A stretch of 64,000 nucleotides of DNA, taken from positions 124,001 through 188,000 of the forward strand of contig NZ_JADBDS010000005.1 of assembly GCF_014873705.1 (NCBI RefSeq), in the 5' to 3' direction. Below the pieces are notes generated by a model. It was not told the origin of the DNA. It saw only the letters and a list, made by a program, of their open reading frames with translations, and made no database searches. Position numbers and translations under genes: made by a program. This stretch comes from Mycobacterium sp. OAS707 (GTDB taxonomy: Bacteria; Actinomycetota; Actinomycetes; Mycobacteriales; Mycobacteriaceae). This document shows, piece after piece, positions 24,898 to 34,531 of the stretch. The first letter of the stretch is position 1. Each line of letters begins with the position of its first letter.

Positions 24898-26808
24898 ATG
24901 AAGCTCCTGTCAGCGCAAGTTCAGATGTTCCGAAACGTCGTGGACAGCGGCGAGATCGAGTTCGAAGAAGACGTCACCTGCCTAGTCGGCAAGAACGAAA
25001 GCGGTAAGACGTCGGTTCTTCAGGCGCTTCACCGTTTTAACCCCGCTCCTGACAGCGCCACCTTCGACGCATTGAACGACTACCCGCGCTGGCGATACAC
25101 GCAAGACCGGCGACGGGATCAAGTCGACTCAACACTGCCCATTCGATGCACCTTTGAGCTTGAGCAGGACGACGTAGAAGCGATCGAGGAGGAATTAGGG
25201 CCAAGCGTTCTGATGTCGACGTCCTATTCGTGTTCGGTGGCATATGCGGGGAATCGCGTGGTGAGTCTCAACGTCGACGAGGCCAAGGCCCTCACCAATT
25301 ACTTCGATCACGCGAACACGCCGTACAACATCAGGCAGCTCTTGACGAACGGTGCCACCGCAGCCACCGTGCGCAGTCAAACTGCATTCCGTAAAGATCT
25401 CGACGAAGCCGAGCAGGCCCAGGCGGACGCGCTGCGCAATGAGGTCGAAGAGCGATTCGGGAAGAAAACGGCCTGGCAGATTGCGCAGGGAATCATTCGA
25501 AGCCGCACTCCCAGGTTTTTCTACTTCAGCCAGTACGAATTGCTGCCGGGCCGCATCGACCTTCGCGAATTGAACACCGATCACGACTCGCCGGGTGAAA
25601 CGTCAATGCAAACGGCCCGCGCCCTGCTGCGCCTCGCTGGCGCCGATCAGGAGACGCTCACGGCAGACGAGTTCGACCGCCGCAAGGCGGAACTTGAGGC
25701 AGTCAGTAACGACCTATCGCGCGAAGTCTTCAAATACTGGACTCAGTCGTCGGACCTGTCTGTCGATATCGACGTCGACAAGACCACCGAAAACGTCGGG
25801 TCAGGTCAGACGGCGGTCGTTCGGTTTCTCGAAGTTCGCGTGCGCGACGCGCGCCACGGGTTCACGGGAAACTTCTCGCAGCGTTCGAGCGGCTTTCAAT
25901 GGTTCTTCTCGTTCCTCGCCGCCTTCTCGGAATTCGAAGACAAGGGGCACGGAGTAATCGTGCTGCTGGACGAGCCTGCCCTAAATCTGCACGGTAGAGC
26001 CCAAGCCGACTTCCTGCGATTCATCAATGAGCGCCTGGCACGCGGCTCGCAGGTCATTTACACGACGCACTCGCCGTTCATGGTTGAGCCGTCGGAGCTT
26101 CAGCGGGTGCGCATCGTGGAGGATAAGGGGCCGGACATAGGCTCCGTTGTCAGCAAGGACGTCTATTCCGTAGGTAGCGAGTCGATATTTCCGCTGCAAG
26201 CAGCGTTGGGTTACGACATCGCCCAAAACTTATTCATCGGCCCGGACAACTTGCTGCTGGAGGGTACGAGCGATTTCACGTATCTTCAGCTGCTGAGCGA
26301 TCATCTAAAAACCCTTGGCCGCGAAGGTCTGTCGGAGCGGTGGCGCATCATGCAGAGCGCCGGCGCGACGAACATGCCAACCTTCGTTTCGCTGTTGGGC
26401 GACAAGCTCGATGTCACGCTCTTGATCGATGGAACGTCGACCAACTTCGCCAAGATCCAATCGCTGATTCAGCAGAAAGCTCTGTCGAAAAAGCGACTAA
26501 TCGTCATAGACACGTTCACCAAAATCAAGGCGAGCGATGTCGAAGACATGTTCACGAAGGCCGAATACCTTAAGATCTACAACAGGGCCTTCGGAACGAA
26601 TCTGTCCGCTGGACAGCTCGTTGGCAACGACCGAATCATCGCCCAGATCGGTCGAGCAGAAGGGAAAGACTTCACGGCCCACGGCAAGCCAGCAGACGAG
26701 TTGCTCAGGGCCACTGATCGAAAGACTGTCCTCGGTGCACTCTCGAAAGGAACGCTCGACAAGTTCGAAGCACTCTTCAGGGCCGTTAACGCCACGCTGA
26801 GCGACTAG
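24898..26808 (+). CDS. OLD-family ATP-dependent endonuclease
   Basis: 636 residues from the ATG at 24898; a TTG at 24892 is the alternative and is nearer the GGAGGA site. The ABC-type ATPase half has Walker A VGKNESGKTS near residues 30-38, Walker B VIVLLDEPALNLH near 350-362 and the H-loop TTHSPFMVE. The C-terminal half starts with LLLEGTSDFTYLQLL near 455-470, matching the Toprim acidic motif of OLD nucleases. There is no UvrD-like helicase partner, so this is a single-gene (class 1) OLD rather than Gabija. Such proteins often act in phage or plasmid defence. Lower GC than the neighbours suggests transfer. Confidence 0.85.
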   Translation: MKLLSAQVQMFRNVVDSGEIEFEEDVTCLVGKNESGKTSVLQALHRFNPAPDSATFDALNDYPRWRYTQDRRRDQVDSTLPIRCTFELEQDDVEAIEEELGPSVLMSTSYSCSVAYAGNRVVSLNVDEAKALTNYFDHANTPYNIRQLLTNGATAATVRSQTAFRKDLDEAEQAQADALRNEVEERFGKKTAWQIAQGIIRSRTPRFFYFSQYELLPGRIDLRELNTDHDSPGETSMQTARALLRLAGADQETLTADEFDRRKAELEAVSNDLSREVFKYWTQSSDLSVDIDVDKTTENVGSGQTAVVRFLEVRVRDARHGFTGNFSQRSSGFQWFFSFLAAFSEFEDKGHGVIVLLDEPALNLHGRAQADFLRFINERLARGSQVIYTTHSPFMVEPSELQRVRIVEDKGPDIGSVVSKDVYSVGSESIFPLQAALGYDIAQNLFIGPDNLLLEGTSDFTYLQLLSDHLKTLGREGLSERWRIMQSAGATNMPTFVSLLGDKLDVTLLIDGTSTNFAKIQSLIQQKALSKKRLIVIDTFTKIKASDVEDMFTKAEYLKIYNRAFGTNLSAGQLVGNDRIIAQIGRAEGKDFTAHGKPADELLRATDRKTVLGALSKGTLDKFEALFRAVNATLSD

Positions 26809-26895
26809 GCGCGACCTCGTAACCCGTAGTGGGTCCGAGCAGCTATCACCCCTTGGGGCTCCGCGACCTGCGCTTTCGGGGCATATGCCACCCGG

Positions 26896-27342
26896 TCAGC
26901 GCATCATTCCGCGCCAATGCTTCCACCGGCTGACGTCGTTGCGCAACGCGTCTCTGCGCGCCTCTCGTTTGCGAGTCTTCATCCACCGTCCTTGGTGCCA
27001 TTCGATGTCCCACGGCCAGAGCCGCCGGTATACCACGTCCATGTACCGTCCTGCGGGCACGGCGTGGGCGTCGAGCGTGAGAGTTGGCCCCTTCCGCATT
27101 ACTCGAAACTGGCATGTCGCGGCCTCATCCAACGGCACAAGAGGCGCGAAGTGGAACGCGTAAACGTCTAGCAATTGAACGCATGGACGCCGCGTCCGAG
27201 TCAAGTACGTTTGGTTCTCCCTCTTCGCAGCGAGATCGAATGGAGCCTTCACACGGTTCTGCCATACGGCCCAACCACCGAAGACCGTTGCAAGCGTGCC
27301 GCCGACAGCTCCGACTACCGCGATCGGATCGACTCCACTCAC
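26896..27342 (-). CDS. Membrane-anchored protein of unknown function
   Basis: 148 residues from a GTG at 27342; the in-frame extension above it looks non-coding. One N-terminal membrane helix (IAVVGAVGGTLATVFGGWAV) is followed by a ~120-residue cytoplasmic domain with a basic C-terminus (KTRKREARRDALRND, RWKHW). The layout, with an N-terminal helix and a beta-rich domain, recalls the protein at 35189-35656. No family is recognised. It converges on the OLD nuclease gene. Confidence 0.55.
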   Translation of the reverse strand: MSGVDPIAVVGAVGGTLATVFGGWAVWQNRVKAPFDLAAKRENQTYLTRTRRPCVQLLDVYAFHFAPLVPLDEAATCQFRVMRKGPTLTLDAHAVPAGRYMDVVYRRLWPWDIEWHQGRWMKTRKREARRDALRNDVSRWKHWRGMMR

Positions 27343-27439
27343 GCAGTACAGGATGCACAATTTCTCGGTCGAATCGTGGGAGCGCCCCGCGGCGGTGGGC
27401 ACAATGCTAAAAGACCGTGCCGGCGCGGGACACTGGTCA

Positions 27440-27721
27440 CTACGGCGTGGTCGCGATCTTCGCGATGGCAGCCGGATCGGTGAATCCCCAACTGACGCGG
27501 ATGATGCCGCGTACCGCAGTCCTGTCGGAGCTGAAGGACGCCGAGGTATCTGTCGTCACCGAGGTATCCGAGCGCATGGCTACCACGACGCGGTTGCCCG
27601 GGATCGCCCAGATGATGTCGTCGCCAATCGTGGGCGACGTGATCAGGGGCACGCCTGGGACGGTGCGGCTCGCCGGCCAGTGGCTTCTGGGTTGTCGATT
27701 GCTCTGAAACGAGCTGCGCAA
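27440..27721 (-). CDS. Short hypothetical protein, possibly a gene fragment
   Basis: Up to 93 residues. The C-terminal ~70 residues have protein-like composition and high third-position GC (PLITSPTIGDDIIWAIPGNR; VRGIIRVSWGFTDPAAI), while the start is poorly defined. Overlapping frames on both strands look worse. It may be the 3' part of a larger gene whose beginning has been lost. No function can be assigned. Confidence 0.4.
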   Translation of the reverse strand: MRSSFQSNRQPRSHWPASRTVPGVPLITSPTIGDDIIWAIPGNRVVVAMRSDTSVTTDTSASFSSDRTAVRGIIRVSWGFTDPAAIAKIATTP

Positions 27722-27914
27722 ACCTTCTGGCGTCGGTCGTCATGGTATGCGAATCTATTTTTCTCCCGCCGGGCCGATAACGCAGACGTTAAAATCAGCA
27801 ACTCTTCAGGCCAGCGTTTGATTTGATGAAACGCCTGCATGAGCGTAGGTACAGACTACTCTTGGCAAACATCACGGGGAGGCCTAAACCTGCCCCAAAG
27901 TCGAGGAACGGAGC

Positions 27915-28280
27915 ATGCCGATGAACAACACCACCGTCAAAATCGCCGCGGTTTGTATCTGCGTTCCGCTCGTGACGTTCGGGGTCGCTGCTGCGCCCGG
28001 TGCGGTAGCCGCCCCGTGCGATGCGTCATGCGGCGTCGGCGGTGTCGCTGGAGGCACCGGTGCTCTCAAATCGAACGGCAAGGCCAACGGCGGGCAGTAC
28101 GTCGGCCCCAGCGGCACGACCATATCCGGCACCATCAGGACGGATAATCAGGTAACTGCGGGTCATGAGAACTATCAAGACCCGACAGGCGCCACCGGCA
28201 CAGCAAGCGGCAATTTCACCACGCTTCCTGGGCACGGCCATTGCACGGGTGTCGTCCTTGCCGCTGGCTTTTGCGGTTGA
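27915..28280 (+). CDS. Small secreted protein
   Basis: 121 residues; GAGGAACGG precedes an ATG, with a second ATG two codons later. A signal peptide is clear: a short charged start, IAAVCICVPLVTFGVAAAPG, and an Ala-x-Ala region before APCDAS. The mature part (~90 residues) is Gly/Thr/Asn rich with four cysteines, in an early CDASC pair and a late HCTG...FCG pair, so two disulfides are possible. It resembles small exported mycobacterial proteins of unknown role. Confidence 0.7.
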   Translation: MPMNNTTVKIAAVCICVPLVTFGVAAAPGAVAAPCDASCGVGGVAGGTGALKSNGKANGGQYVGPSGTTISGTIRTDNQVTAGHENYQDPTGATGTASGNFTTLPGHGHCTGVVLAAGFCG

Positions 28281-28965
28281 CCCGCGGCAGGCGGCGGTCG
28301 TCCCACATATTTATGAAGTGCGTCCAGAGTGTGACCGGCCAATCGGTAAAGGCGCCCATTGCGCTTGAGATCGTTGCCGCCCCCGACCGCAGCCGGGGCG
28401 AAGCGATGCCCGTTTTGCGCTGTTCACGAGTGTGATGCTAGGCGCGTGACGAGCCGGTGAGCTTCTCGCTTTTATGCGTGCGTTGATCACTCGCGGCGTG
28501 CGAGCGATGTGCTAGCGGTACGGGGTGGTGGTGTGGCTTGCACAGTGCGCCCGTTGCTTTGACGCTCACCCAGCCTGACAGCCCTCAAAAGCCGTAGGAG
28601 GCGCCCCCTGGAGTTCATGCGCGTCCGCGCACCCAACGCCGGGGCTGAGGGACACATGCCGTGGCAGAACCGTGCGGCGCCCGCACGAGCTTTCTACACC
28701 GCCGCAACGGTGCAGGTGCTGCTCGCACCATTCGACTGCTACAACCGAAAGATACTCTGCCGTAAACGCTTCCGAGATCCGCGCGACAGTGACGGCGATA
28801 GCGGCACGAGACGTCGCACGGCCAGGCACCTTGCCTGCCGGCCAGGAAACCCTTCCACGTTTGGGGGGTGACTCTGGCCTGCCGGCGATTACGGCGCTAC
28901 CTGCTTGGTCAGCATGATTGCTCTCGAAGGCGGCCATGAGGTCACCTCACAACGAGGGAGACATC
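28281..28965. other. 685-base gap without a convincing gene
   Basis: This gap lies between two secreted-protein genes. A 123-codon minus-strand frame (28566-28937) has odd composition and no ribosome-binding site, so I left it out. No RNA gene or insertion sequence is visible. The promoter for the downstream gene should lie near its 3' end. Confidence 0.5.
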
Positions 28966-29865
28966 ATGGCGCTCAACATCACGAGGCGAAAATCCGTGAA
29001 GGACTTTGCGATAAAGGCTTCATTGGCGTTTGCCGGCTCGTCCGTGGCGATTGGTGCCTTCGCTGTGCTCCCGGGCGCGGCACCCGCGCATGCGGACTCC
29101 TGCTTTCAGTGGGCCTTCAATGGACGCACCGGTTTTCATGAGTCCAGCGGTTGGGAGATGTGGTTCAACTCGACCGGGACAACTGCCCAGGGTCGCGTGG
29201 ACGGAATCGACCTGGGTACAGGTGGTTACCCGACATCACACGGCACCATCGAGCACGGTTCTGTCGTGGGTCACGGGGTCGATATCACGGTGCGCTGGGA
29301 CAGCGGTACTGTCCAACGTTTCACCGGCACTGTGGTGGACGGCAAAGCGACCGGCAGCACTAATAACCCCGATTACCAGACCTGGTACCCGGTTGGGAAT
29401 CCGCTAACGTGCATCGATCAGGAGCTACCGCCGGCAGCACCGCAGGCTCCTGCACAACAACCGGCTCCCCCTGACACCCAAACAGCCGCCGCCCGTTTGG
29501 GTGTCGCCGTCAACGGGCCGAAAACATTGCTGGCCGGCCAAAGCGGAACCTACACAGTGAGTGTCAGCAATTCGGGGGACGTCAATGCGCCCGTCGAACT
29601 GTTCATCAGCTTCAATGGTCAACTGCAGCAGGCGGGCTTCACCCCCTCCGGGGGCTTAGATTGCGACGTCCGCAACTATGGCGGCGGCAGCTCATCGGTG
29701 CACTGCACCACCGGACAATTGCCGGCGAAGGGTACGGCGAACATCGTGGTGCAGGGACGGGGATCGGCGCCGGGCGCAGCCACGTTGGGCGTGAACATCA
29801 ACTCTTCTGACCCCGCAGCTCAGTTCGTGCAGAAGTCCCAACAATTGAACGTCACGATCACCTAG
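28966..29865 (+). CDS. Secreted two-domain protein with C-terminal beta-sandwich repeat
   Basis: 299 residues from the ATG at 28966, with GAGGGAG 5 bases upstream. The signal peptide has a twin-basic start (TRRKSVKDF), a hydrophobic core and cleavage after AHA. Residues ~45-150 are beta-rich with two cysteines. A Pro/Ala/Gln linker (~152-170) follows. The C-terminal ~120 residues (LGVAVNGPKTLLAGQSGTYT, VSNSGDVNAPVEL, LDCDV, VHCTTGQLPA) look like a DUF11/CARDB-type immunoglobulin-like domain used in surface or adhesive proteins. The RRKS start could permit Tat export. Confidence 0.75.
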   Translation: MALNITRRKSVKDFAIKASLAFAGSSVAIGAFAVLPGAAPAHADSCFQWAFNGRTGFHESSGWEMWFNSTGTTAQGRVDGIDLGTGGYPTSHGTIEHGSVVGHGVDITVRWDSGTVQRFTGTVVDGKATGSTNNPDYQTWYPVGNPLTCIDQELPPAAPQAPAQQPAPPDTQTAAARLGVAVNGPKTLLAGQSGTYTVSVSNSGDVNAPVELFISFNGQLQQAGFTPSGGLDCDVRNYGGGSSSVHCTTGQLPAKGTANIVVQGRGSAPGAATLGVNINSSDPAAQFVQKSQQLNVTIT

Positions 29866-29929
29866 TGCATCCATCGTCGACCGTCGCGAAGCGACAGCCT
29901 TCGCAGCAAGCCCGCGCTGCGCGAACGAC

Positions 29930-30670
29930 TTATGCGGAGCCAGCTGATGGCGGCATCATTCGCCTGACGTCCTCGGCGAGGCTGCGGACATCGGCACGAA
30001 GCTCGTCAATTTGAGCGGCTGTGGCTGCCTGCTTGGCAGTTTCGACTTCAGATACCCGCTGCACGATCCATGACGCGAGCGATGCCGTGACAACACCGAC
30101 TAGGCTGATTCCGCCAAGCATCAGCAGGACAGCGATGACCCGTCCCGTGACTGTCACTGGGTAAAGATCGCCGTAGCCTACGGTCGTCACAGTCGTGATC
30201 GACCACCACACCGCCTTCCCGAATGAGGTGATGGTCGCCCCCGGCTGATCGCGTTCCTTATCCAGCACGGCCAACGAAGCCACATAGATCAACAGGACGA
30301 TACCGGAGATGGTGTATGTGACGATACGGCCCCGCACCGCATCGCCGATCGCCTTCTGCAAAGCGCCGAGTAAGACCACGAGCCGTAGCAGCCGCAGCGG
30401 CCGCAGCAGCGGCAGGGCAACGATCGCGAGGTCGAAAAGGTGCCGGGAGAACCACCGCAATCGACTGTCTGTCAACCAAAGCCGAGCAAGGTAGTCGACG
30501 ACGAATAAGCCCCACACTATCCACGTAACTGCCCACAACGCGCGCGCCGTATGACCATGCGGCTGCGCGAGTACCTGCACGGAGTAGATAGCGAGAAAGG
30601 CGAGTGCGGCTGCCGCAAGCGGCCATTCGGTTCGTCGCTCCCATCGGTCGAGCCGGTGTCCAGCATCCAT
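29930..30670 (-). CDS. Voltage-gated-type potassium channel (6-TM)
   Basis: 246 residues from the ATG at 30670; a TTG 21 bases upstream is less likely. Helices fit the S1-S6 plan, with an S4-like arginine ladder (LLRPLRLLRLVVLL). The pore loop has TVTTVGYGDLYP, the K+ selectivity filter, followed by the last helix (VIAVLLMLGGISLVGVVTA). A C-terminal coiled coil (VETAKQAATAAQIDELRAD) could drive tetramerisation. It is smaller than eukaryotic Kv channels, typical for bacterial KvAP-like proteins. Confidence 0.9.
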   Translation of the reverse strand: MDAGHRLDRWERRTEWPLAAAALAFLAIYSVQVLAQPHGHTARALWAVTWIVWGLFVVDYLARLWLTDSRLRWFSRHLFDLAIVALPLLRPLRLLRLVVLLGALQKAIGDAVRGRIVTYTISGIVLLIYVASLAVLDKERDQPGATITSFGKAVWWSITTVTTVGYGDLYPVTVTGRVIAVLLMLGGISLVGVVTASLASWIVQRVSEVETAKQAATAAQIDELRADVRSLAEDVRRMMPPSAGSA

Positions 30671-30835
30671 ACGCAATCCCAGGCCTTTCAAGATCTTCCA
30701 ATTAAGCTGACCGACTGCAGTGCGACTTCTCGCGAAAGCTTCTAGTCAAGTTTTCGGGCCACCGGATTGAGCCCAAGTCGCACAAATGGCATGAGCATCG
30801 AGCTCCGCTGAACACCGTGCGGTGTCCGCATCGAC

Positions 30836-31369
30836 TCACGGCTTTGTGACGTTGAGTTCGACTTGCTCGTATGGATGTACCGTGCAGCCCGCAGGCGGGT
30901 ACATGCTGACGACGGTCCAGTTCGAAGCCTGCAGGACCATCTTGTATCTCGGGTTCGCGGAGGACATCGAGTTCCTCAAATCGAGGCTCTTCAACTGGTT
31001 TTCGGCGAGCTGAGCGTTAACGCCCACCAGGTCAGGCAAAGTGACGGAACGCTGTTGGAAAGTGCCTGCATCTCCGCCGGCGACAGTGGGGCAGGCGCCG
31101 GCGGCTGGTGGGGCCGCGACCCGCGGAGCTTGATAGGTGATTGGCGTACTTGGCCCGCTGCCGGTGGAACTGTCGTGGTGACTGCAGAGGCTGATGAACG
31201 GCGAGGCGATTAGCGCGATGAGAAAAAGCATTCCGCCGCCGCCTGATTTCCGCGAGCGTCGCCTGCGCCATGACGTGCCTGCCGAGAGCGGTCCGACGCC
31301 GACACCGACCCCACGCGTGGAGATTCCGCCTCGGACGCCAAAGGCTCCGCCTCCGATGCCTAATCGCAT
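30836..31369 (-). CDS. Membrane-anchored PASTA-domain protein
   Basis: 177 residues. The first ~45 residues are Gly-rich with a repeated GxGV/GPLSAGTS pattern and a basic stop (RRRRSRK). A membrane helix follows (MLFLIALIASPFISL), so the rest is probably outside the cell. The C-terminal ~70 residues form one PASTA-like unit (VTLPDLVGVNAQLAENQL; WTVVSMYPPAGCTVHP; VELNVTKP). PASTA domains bind peptidoglycan or lipid II. It follows the DUF4236-exonuclease gene by 24 bases. The Gly-rich start resembles the short strands of DUF4236 in that neighbour. Confidence 0.72.
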   Translation of the reverse strand: MRLGIGGGAFGVRGGISTRGVGVGVGPLSAGTSWRRRRSRKSGGGGMLFLIALIASPFISLCSHHDSSTGSGPSTPITYQAPRVAAPPAAGACPTVAGGDAGTFQQRSVTLPDLVGVNAQLAENQLKSLDLRNSMSSANPRYKMVLQASNWTVVSMYPPAGCTVHPYEQVELNVTKP

Positions 31370-31393
31370 TCGTACTCCCTCGGGTTGATTTCG

Positions 31394-34054
31394 TCAGCCA
31401 TACCAAGGCTCATACTCAGGATCGTGGTCGAGTTCCGCGCTCCGCCATGTCGGACGCCAGTAGGCGTCGGCCTCGGCTTCTCGTTCCCGGCGCGAAGCGT
31501 TGTATTCGTCGATTTGCCGTTGCCTCTCAAAGGCTTTCAGTTCCGCTTCGCGGATGGCCTCATCGAGCCTTACTGCTCCTTGAGCGGGACTGATGATGGG
31601 GACTCCCAGCTTGCGGGCGGTTGTGTGCCGGGAATCGGTTGTGTCAGGTGCTGCGCTGACCATCCATTTCACGGTCTTGGTGATGTTGACGGCCAGTTTC
31701 GCGCCGTAGGATTCGGCGCGCTCGCGCAGCTCGATGGCCTCGCTGTCGTCGCCGACGATCGCGATGCGTAGCCCTCGAAGGTATCGACCCTCGGGCGCTG
31801 GTTCGGGCTCGGCGCAATATTCGATGACCTGGTTGATGCGATCGGCAAGCTCGGGTAGCCCGAGCGAATCAGCCAGAAGGTACATTTCGCGGCGTCGGAC
31901 CGGCGTCAATGTTGACCATTCGCAGTCCTTTTCACCGGCAAACGCGGCGTCCCACGCTTGCTGGTGGAGCTCGCGCAACTGGTTGCCCGTCAAACGGGTC
32001 AGCCGGGCCTGCGCCGTAAGCGTGCTGGCTTCCTCATAGGTCAGCCGGCCGTCCTCAACGGCTTCCGTAAGACATTCGTGGTATTTCGCGATTTCGACCG
32101 GATCGCCGGCCCGGGGATGCGGCGACTGCGGAAACGACTCCAGCAGCGCCGCGACCGAGGTCCGTGTCAGCGGAACGGGCCGACAGCTGATCGGGCACTG
32201 TTCGAACGCCGCGGGCACCGCAGCCGGGGGCTGCTGAGTCAGATGCAGCGGGACCGGAGAGGTGCGAAGCAACCACAGCAGCACGTCTCGGATGGCGCGT
32301 GCGTCACCGAGCGCGGTGTGTTTCTGCTCCTGCCACCCACCCGTCGCCGTTTTGTACATGGCGGTGAGGCTGAACGCGCGGCCGTCGAGCTGCCGGCGCG
32401 CGGTCTGCAACGTGCACACGCCGACGACGCGAGGCAAAGGTATCCCGGTGTGCTGTGCGGCGGCGGAGAGGAAACCGTCGGCGAAATCAAGGTTGTGTGC
32501 GACAAGTACGGTGCCGGTCATGAAGGACAACGCCTCGCGCAGGACCTGCTCAGTCCTGGGCGCCCCGAGCAGGTCAGCGTCCTCGATGCCATGAATCGCG
32601 CGGGCTTCTGCGCTGGAGCCCGGATTGTTGACCAGTGTGGCGAATTCGTCGACGACGGTGCCGTCCGCAGTGAACTTCACCAGACCGATCTCCACGATCC
32701 GATCGGTGTTCGGGTCCAGCCCGGTGGTCTCCACGTCGATCGCCGTGAACGTCGCGGCGCTGGCCGGGTATCGGGTCGGTCTTCGGGTCAGCAACGCTCG
32801 GATGAATCCCGGGTCCCGCCGCGGCGGCGACGGCACGGGTCGTGGCGGCATAGGGGTCATGGTCAGCGGGCTTGATATTGGCGGTTGCGGCGTCGGACCA
32901 GGATCAGATGCGGGATGCTTCGTTGGGGAGATTGGTTGTGCGGCAGGCGGAGTCGTTGCCTTCCCGCGTGCAGTTTGTGTGGAGTTGCGCGCCCAAGTTA
33001 ATACCTTCGCCACTGGCGCTGCCGCGTCTCTCCGCGATACTTGCAGGTTCCACCGCAATCCCTGCGGGCTGGTGAAGTCCAGGGTTCCGTACAACATCAC
33101 CGGGAGTATCCGATTGTTGGCGTACCGGCGATCCGGACCACCTTTGACATTGACGTACTGCCAGGTGTGGTCAACCTGAATCGCGTCGCCTGGCGGCGCA
33201 ACGCTTTCGATGAACCGTGTCTCGCCGGCGCTCACGCCCAGGTGTGTGTAGCCGACGTCGCTGAAACGCTTGCCGTCGCGAACCAGAACACGATCGGGCA
33301 GGAAATACAACGCCGCGTTGCCCGCGGTAATCGATGGGACCGCGATATTGGTCGCTAGCTGTTTGGGTCCGCCGGTGCCTGCGACCGCTGCTATTCGACT
33401 GATGACACTGCTGGCACCTGAGTTCGTCTTGAACTGGTAGGTGGTCCTGACTGCTCCGGATTGCACCTCCCGCCACAACTTCTGCGAGCCGCACAGCCAT
33501 TTCCATTGTTCGACAACGGAATTGAACCAGGCAGCTGGCTCATCATCCACGTCATAGAAGAGCACGACCTTAGCCCGGGCTTGATCCCAGAAGAACAGCC
33601 AGACGCAGATCGGCGCCAATACCGCCCACGCAACGAGTCCGAGCGGCATCCCGAAGAGCAGTCCGATCACAAACGCCACGCCCGCGGCTGCCCTGGCGAC
33701 GGGAAACTTCGCCGCCGCGGCGTTGAGTTGCTCCACCACCTCGCCGCCCGCCGTTGGCTCCATCGTTACGACGGTGCTTCCGGTGACGTCCTCCATCACG
33801 ATGCCGCTCGGCCGGTAGTCGGCAGGAGCCGGCACCGGCCGGGCGGCATGCGACGGTGCGGGCGAACGGCGACCGTGCTTGCCGCCCAGCGCGGCCCGGT
33901 AATACACGCCGTGGCGACCGATGTTGACATAGTTGCCCCGCGGTCCACTGCTGACCCGAAAACCGGGCACACCGGCGCTCACGCCGAGACCCGACTTGCT
34001 CAGATTGAACCGGAACGGCCCAGCTTTGATGCTCTTGCGTACGTAAAAACCCAT
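31394..34054 (-). CDS. DUF4236 - membrane - DnaQ-type 3'-5' exonuclease - BRCT fusion protein
   Basis: 886 residues from the ATG at 34054; the longer frame upstream is not protein-like. Residues 1-60 match DUF4236 (RKSIKAGPFRFNLSKSG; GNYVNIGRHGVYYR). A helix pair lies near 118-150. Residues ~160-400 form an uncharacterised beta-rich region, followed by a Pro-rich linker (~410-455). A DEDD exonuclease domain starts near 475 (FTAIDVETTGLDPNTDRIVE), with VAHNLDFADGFL and the HTALGDA motif. A helical part and a C-terminal BRCT-like domain (LRGLRIAIVGDDSEAIELRE) follow. DnaQ-BRCT pairs occur in DNA repair exonucleases; tying one to a membrane-associated DUF4236 is unusual. Confidence 0.8.
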   Translation of the reverse strand: MGFYVRKSIKAGPFRFNLSKSGLGVSAGVPGFRVSSGPRGNYVNIGRHGVYYRAALGGKHGRRSPAPSHAARPVPAPADYRPSGIVMEDVTGSTVVTMEPTAGGEVVEQLNAAAAKFPVARAAAGVAFVIGLLFGMPLGLVAWAVLAPICVWLFFWDQARAKVVLFYDVDDEPAAWFNSVVEQWKWLCGSQKLWREVQSGAVRTTYQFKTNSGASSVISRIAAVAGTGGPKQLATNIAVPSITAGNAALYFLPDRVLVRDGKRFSDVGYTHLGVSAGETRFIESVAPPGDAIQVDHTWQYVNVKGGPDRRYANNRILPVMLYGTLDFTSPQGLRWNLQVSRRDAAAPVAKVLTWARNSTQTARGKATTPPAAQPISPTKHPASDPGPTPQPPISSPLTMTPMPPRPVPSPPRRDPGFIRALLTRRPTRYPASAATFTAIDVETTGLDPNTDRIVEIGLVKFTADGTVVDEFATLVNNPGSSAEARAIHGIEDADLLGAPRTEQVLREALSFMTGTVLVAHNLDFADGFLSAAAQHTGIPLPRVVGVCTLQTARRQLDGRAFSLTAMYKTATGGWQEQKHTALGDARAIRDVLLWLLRTSPVPLHLTQQPPAAVPAAFEQCPISCRPVPLTRTSVAALLESFPQSPHPRAGDPVEIAKYHECLTEAVEDGRLTYEEASTLTAQARLTRLTGNQLRELHQQAWDAAFAGEKDCEWSTLTPVRRREMYLLADSLGLPELADRINQVIEYCAEPEPAPEGRYLRGLRIAIVGDDSEAIELRERAESYGAKLAVNITKTVKWMVSAAPDTTDSRHTTARKLGVPIISPAQGAVRLDEAIREAELKAFERQRQIDEYNASRREREAEADAYWRPTWRSAELDHDPEYEPWYG

Positions 34055-34531
34055 AGATCCCCACAGCGACCGGCAGCAAACATGTGCCGCCCCGAGACGG
34101 TATCGCAGTCTGTGCGCTATTGGCCTCCATTCCGACGAATTCACAGCCAAAGTCGTCGTTCGGCGCAAAGCTGATCGCCGCAGGGTGGCTTGCTCCAGCA
34201 CACATCCTCGCCTGTCGGAGGTGTGCACCCGAAACTCCGAAATGAGGTGACTTCTCGCCCAGCCCTCAGAGTCCACACTTGCATCGCCGCGTCCGCATCG
34301 ATGGACAGTTCGCCCTCGTCCGATTATGGAGGGCGCCAACCGCTGGCACGGTGTCCGCCGCGATGAGATCGGCGCTGTTGAGAATGGCCGTCTCAGTCGA
34401 GCTATCACGGACTGCGCTGCGCTTAGAGGACCGGCATGACTCCTTGAACAGGCCACTACTTTCCGAAACTGCTTCGGCCCGCAAGCAAACAGACCTACAC
34501 TCGCACGCACAACGAATGGGGAGGAACTCGA
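34055..34531. other. 477-base divergent intergenic region
   Basis: This gap separates the DUF4236 fusion gene (minus) from the DUF732-like gene (plus). Frames extending the fusion protein upstream through this region have atypical composition. Both promoters should lie here. No repeat or RNA gene is evident. Confidence 0.5.

Noticed and set aside
24898..26808. Gabija system
   Set aside because: Only the OLD-type nuclease is present; no UvrD-like helicase gene follows.
28566..28937. A 123-codon minus-strand frame
   Set aside because: No ribosome-binding site and mixed composition; treated as non-coding.
34055..34510. Upstream extension of the DUF4236 fusion to 34510
   Set aside because: Extra residues are not protein-like, and DUF4236 begins exactly at the ATG at 34054.
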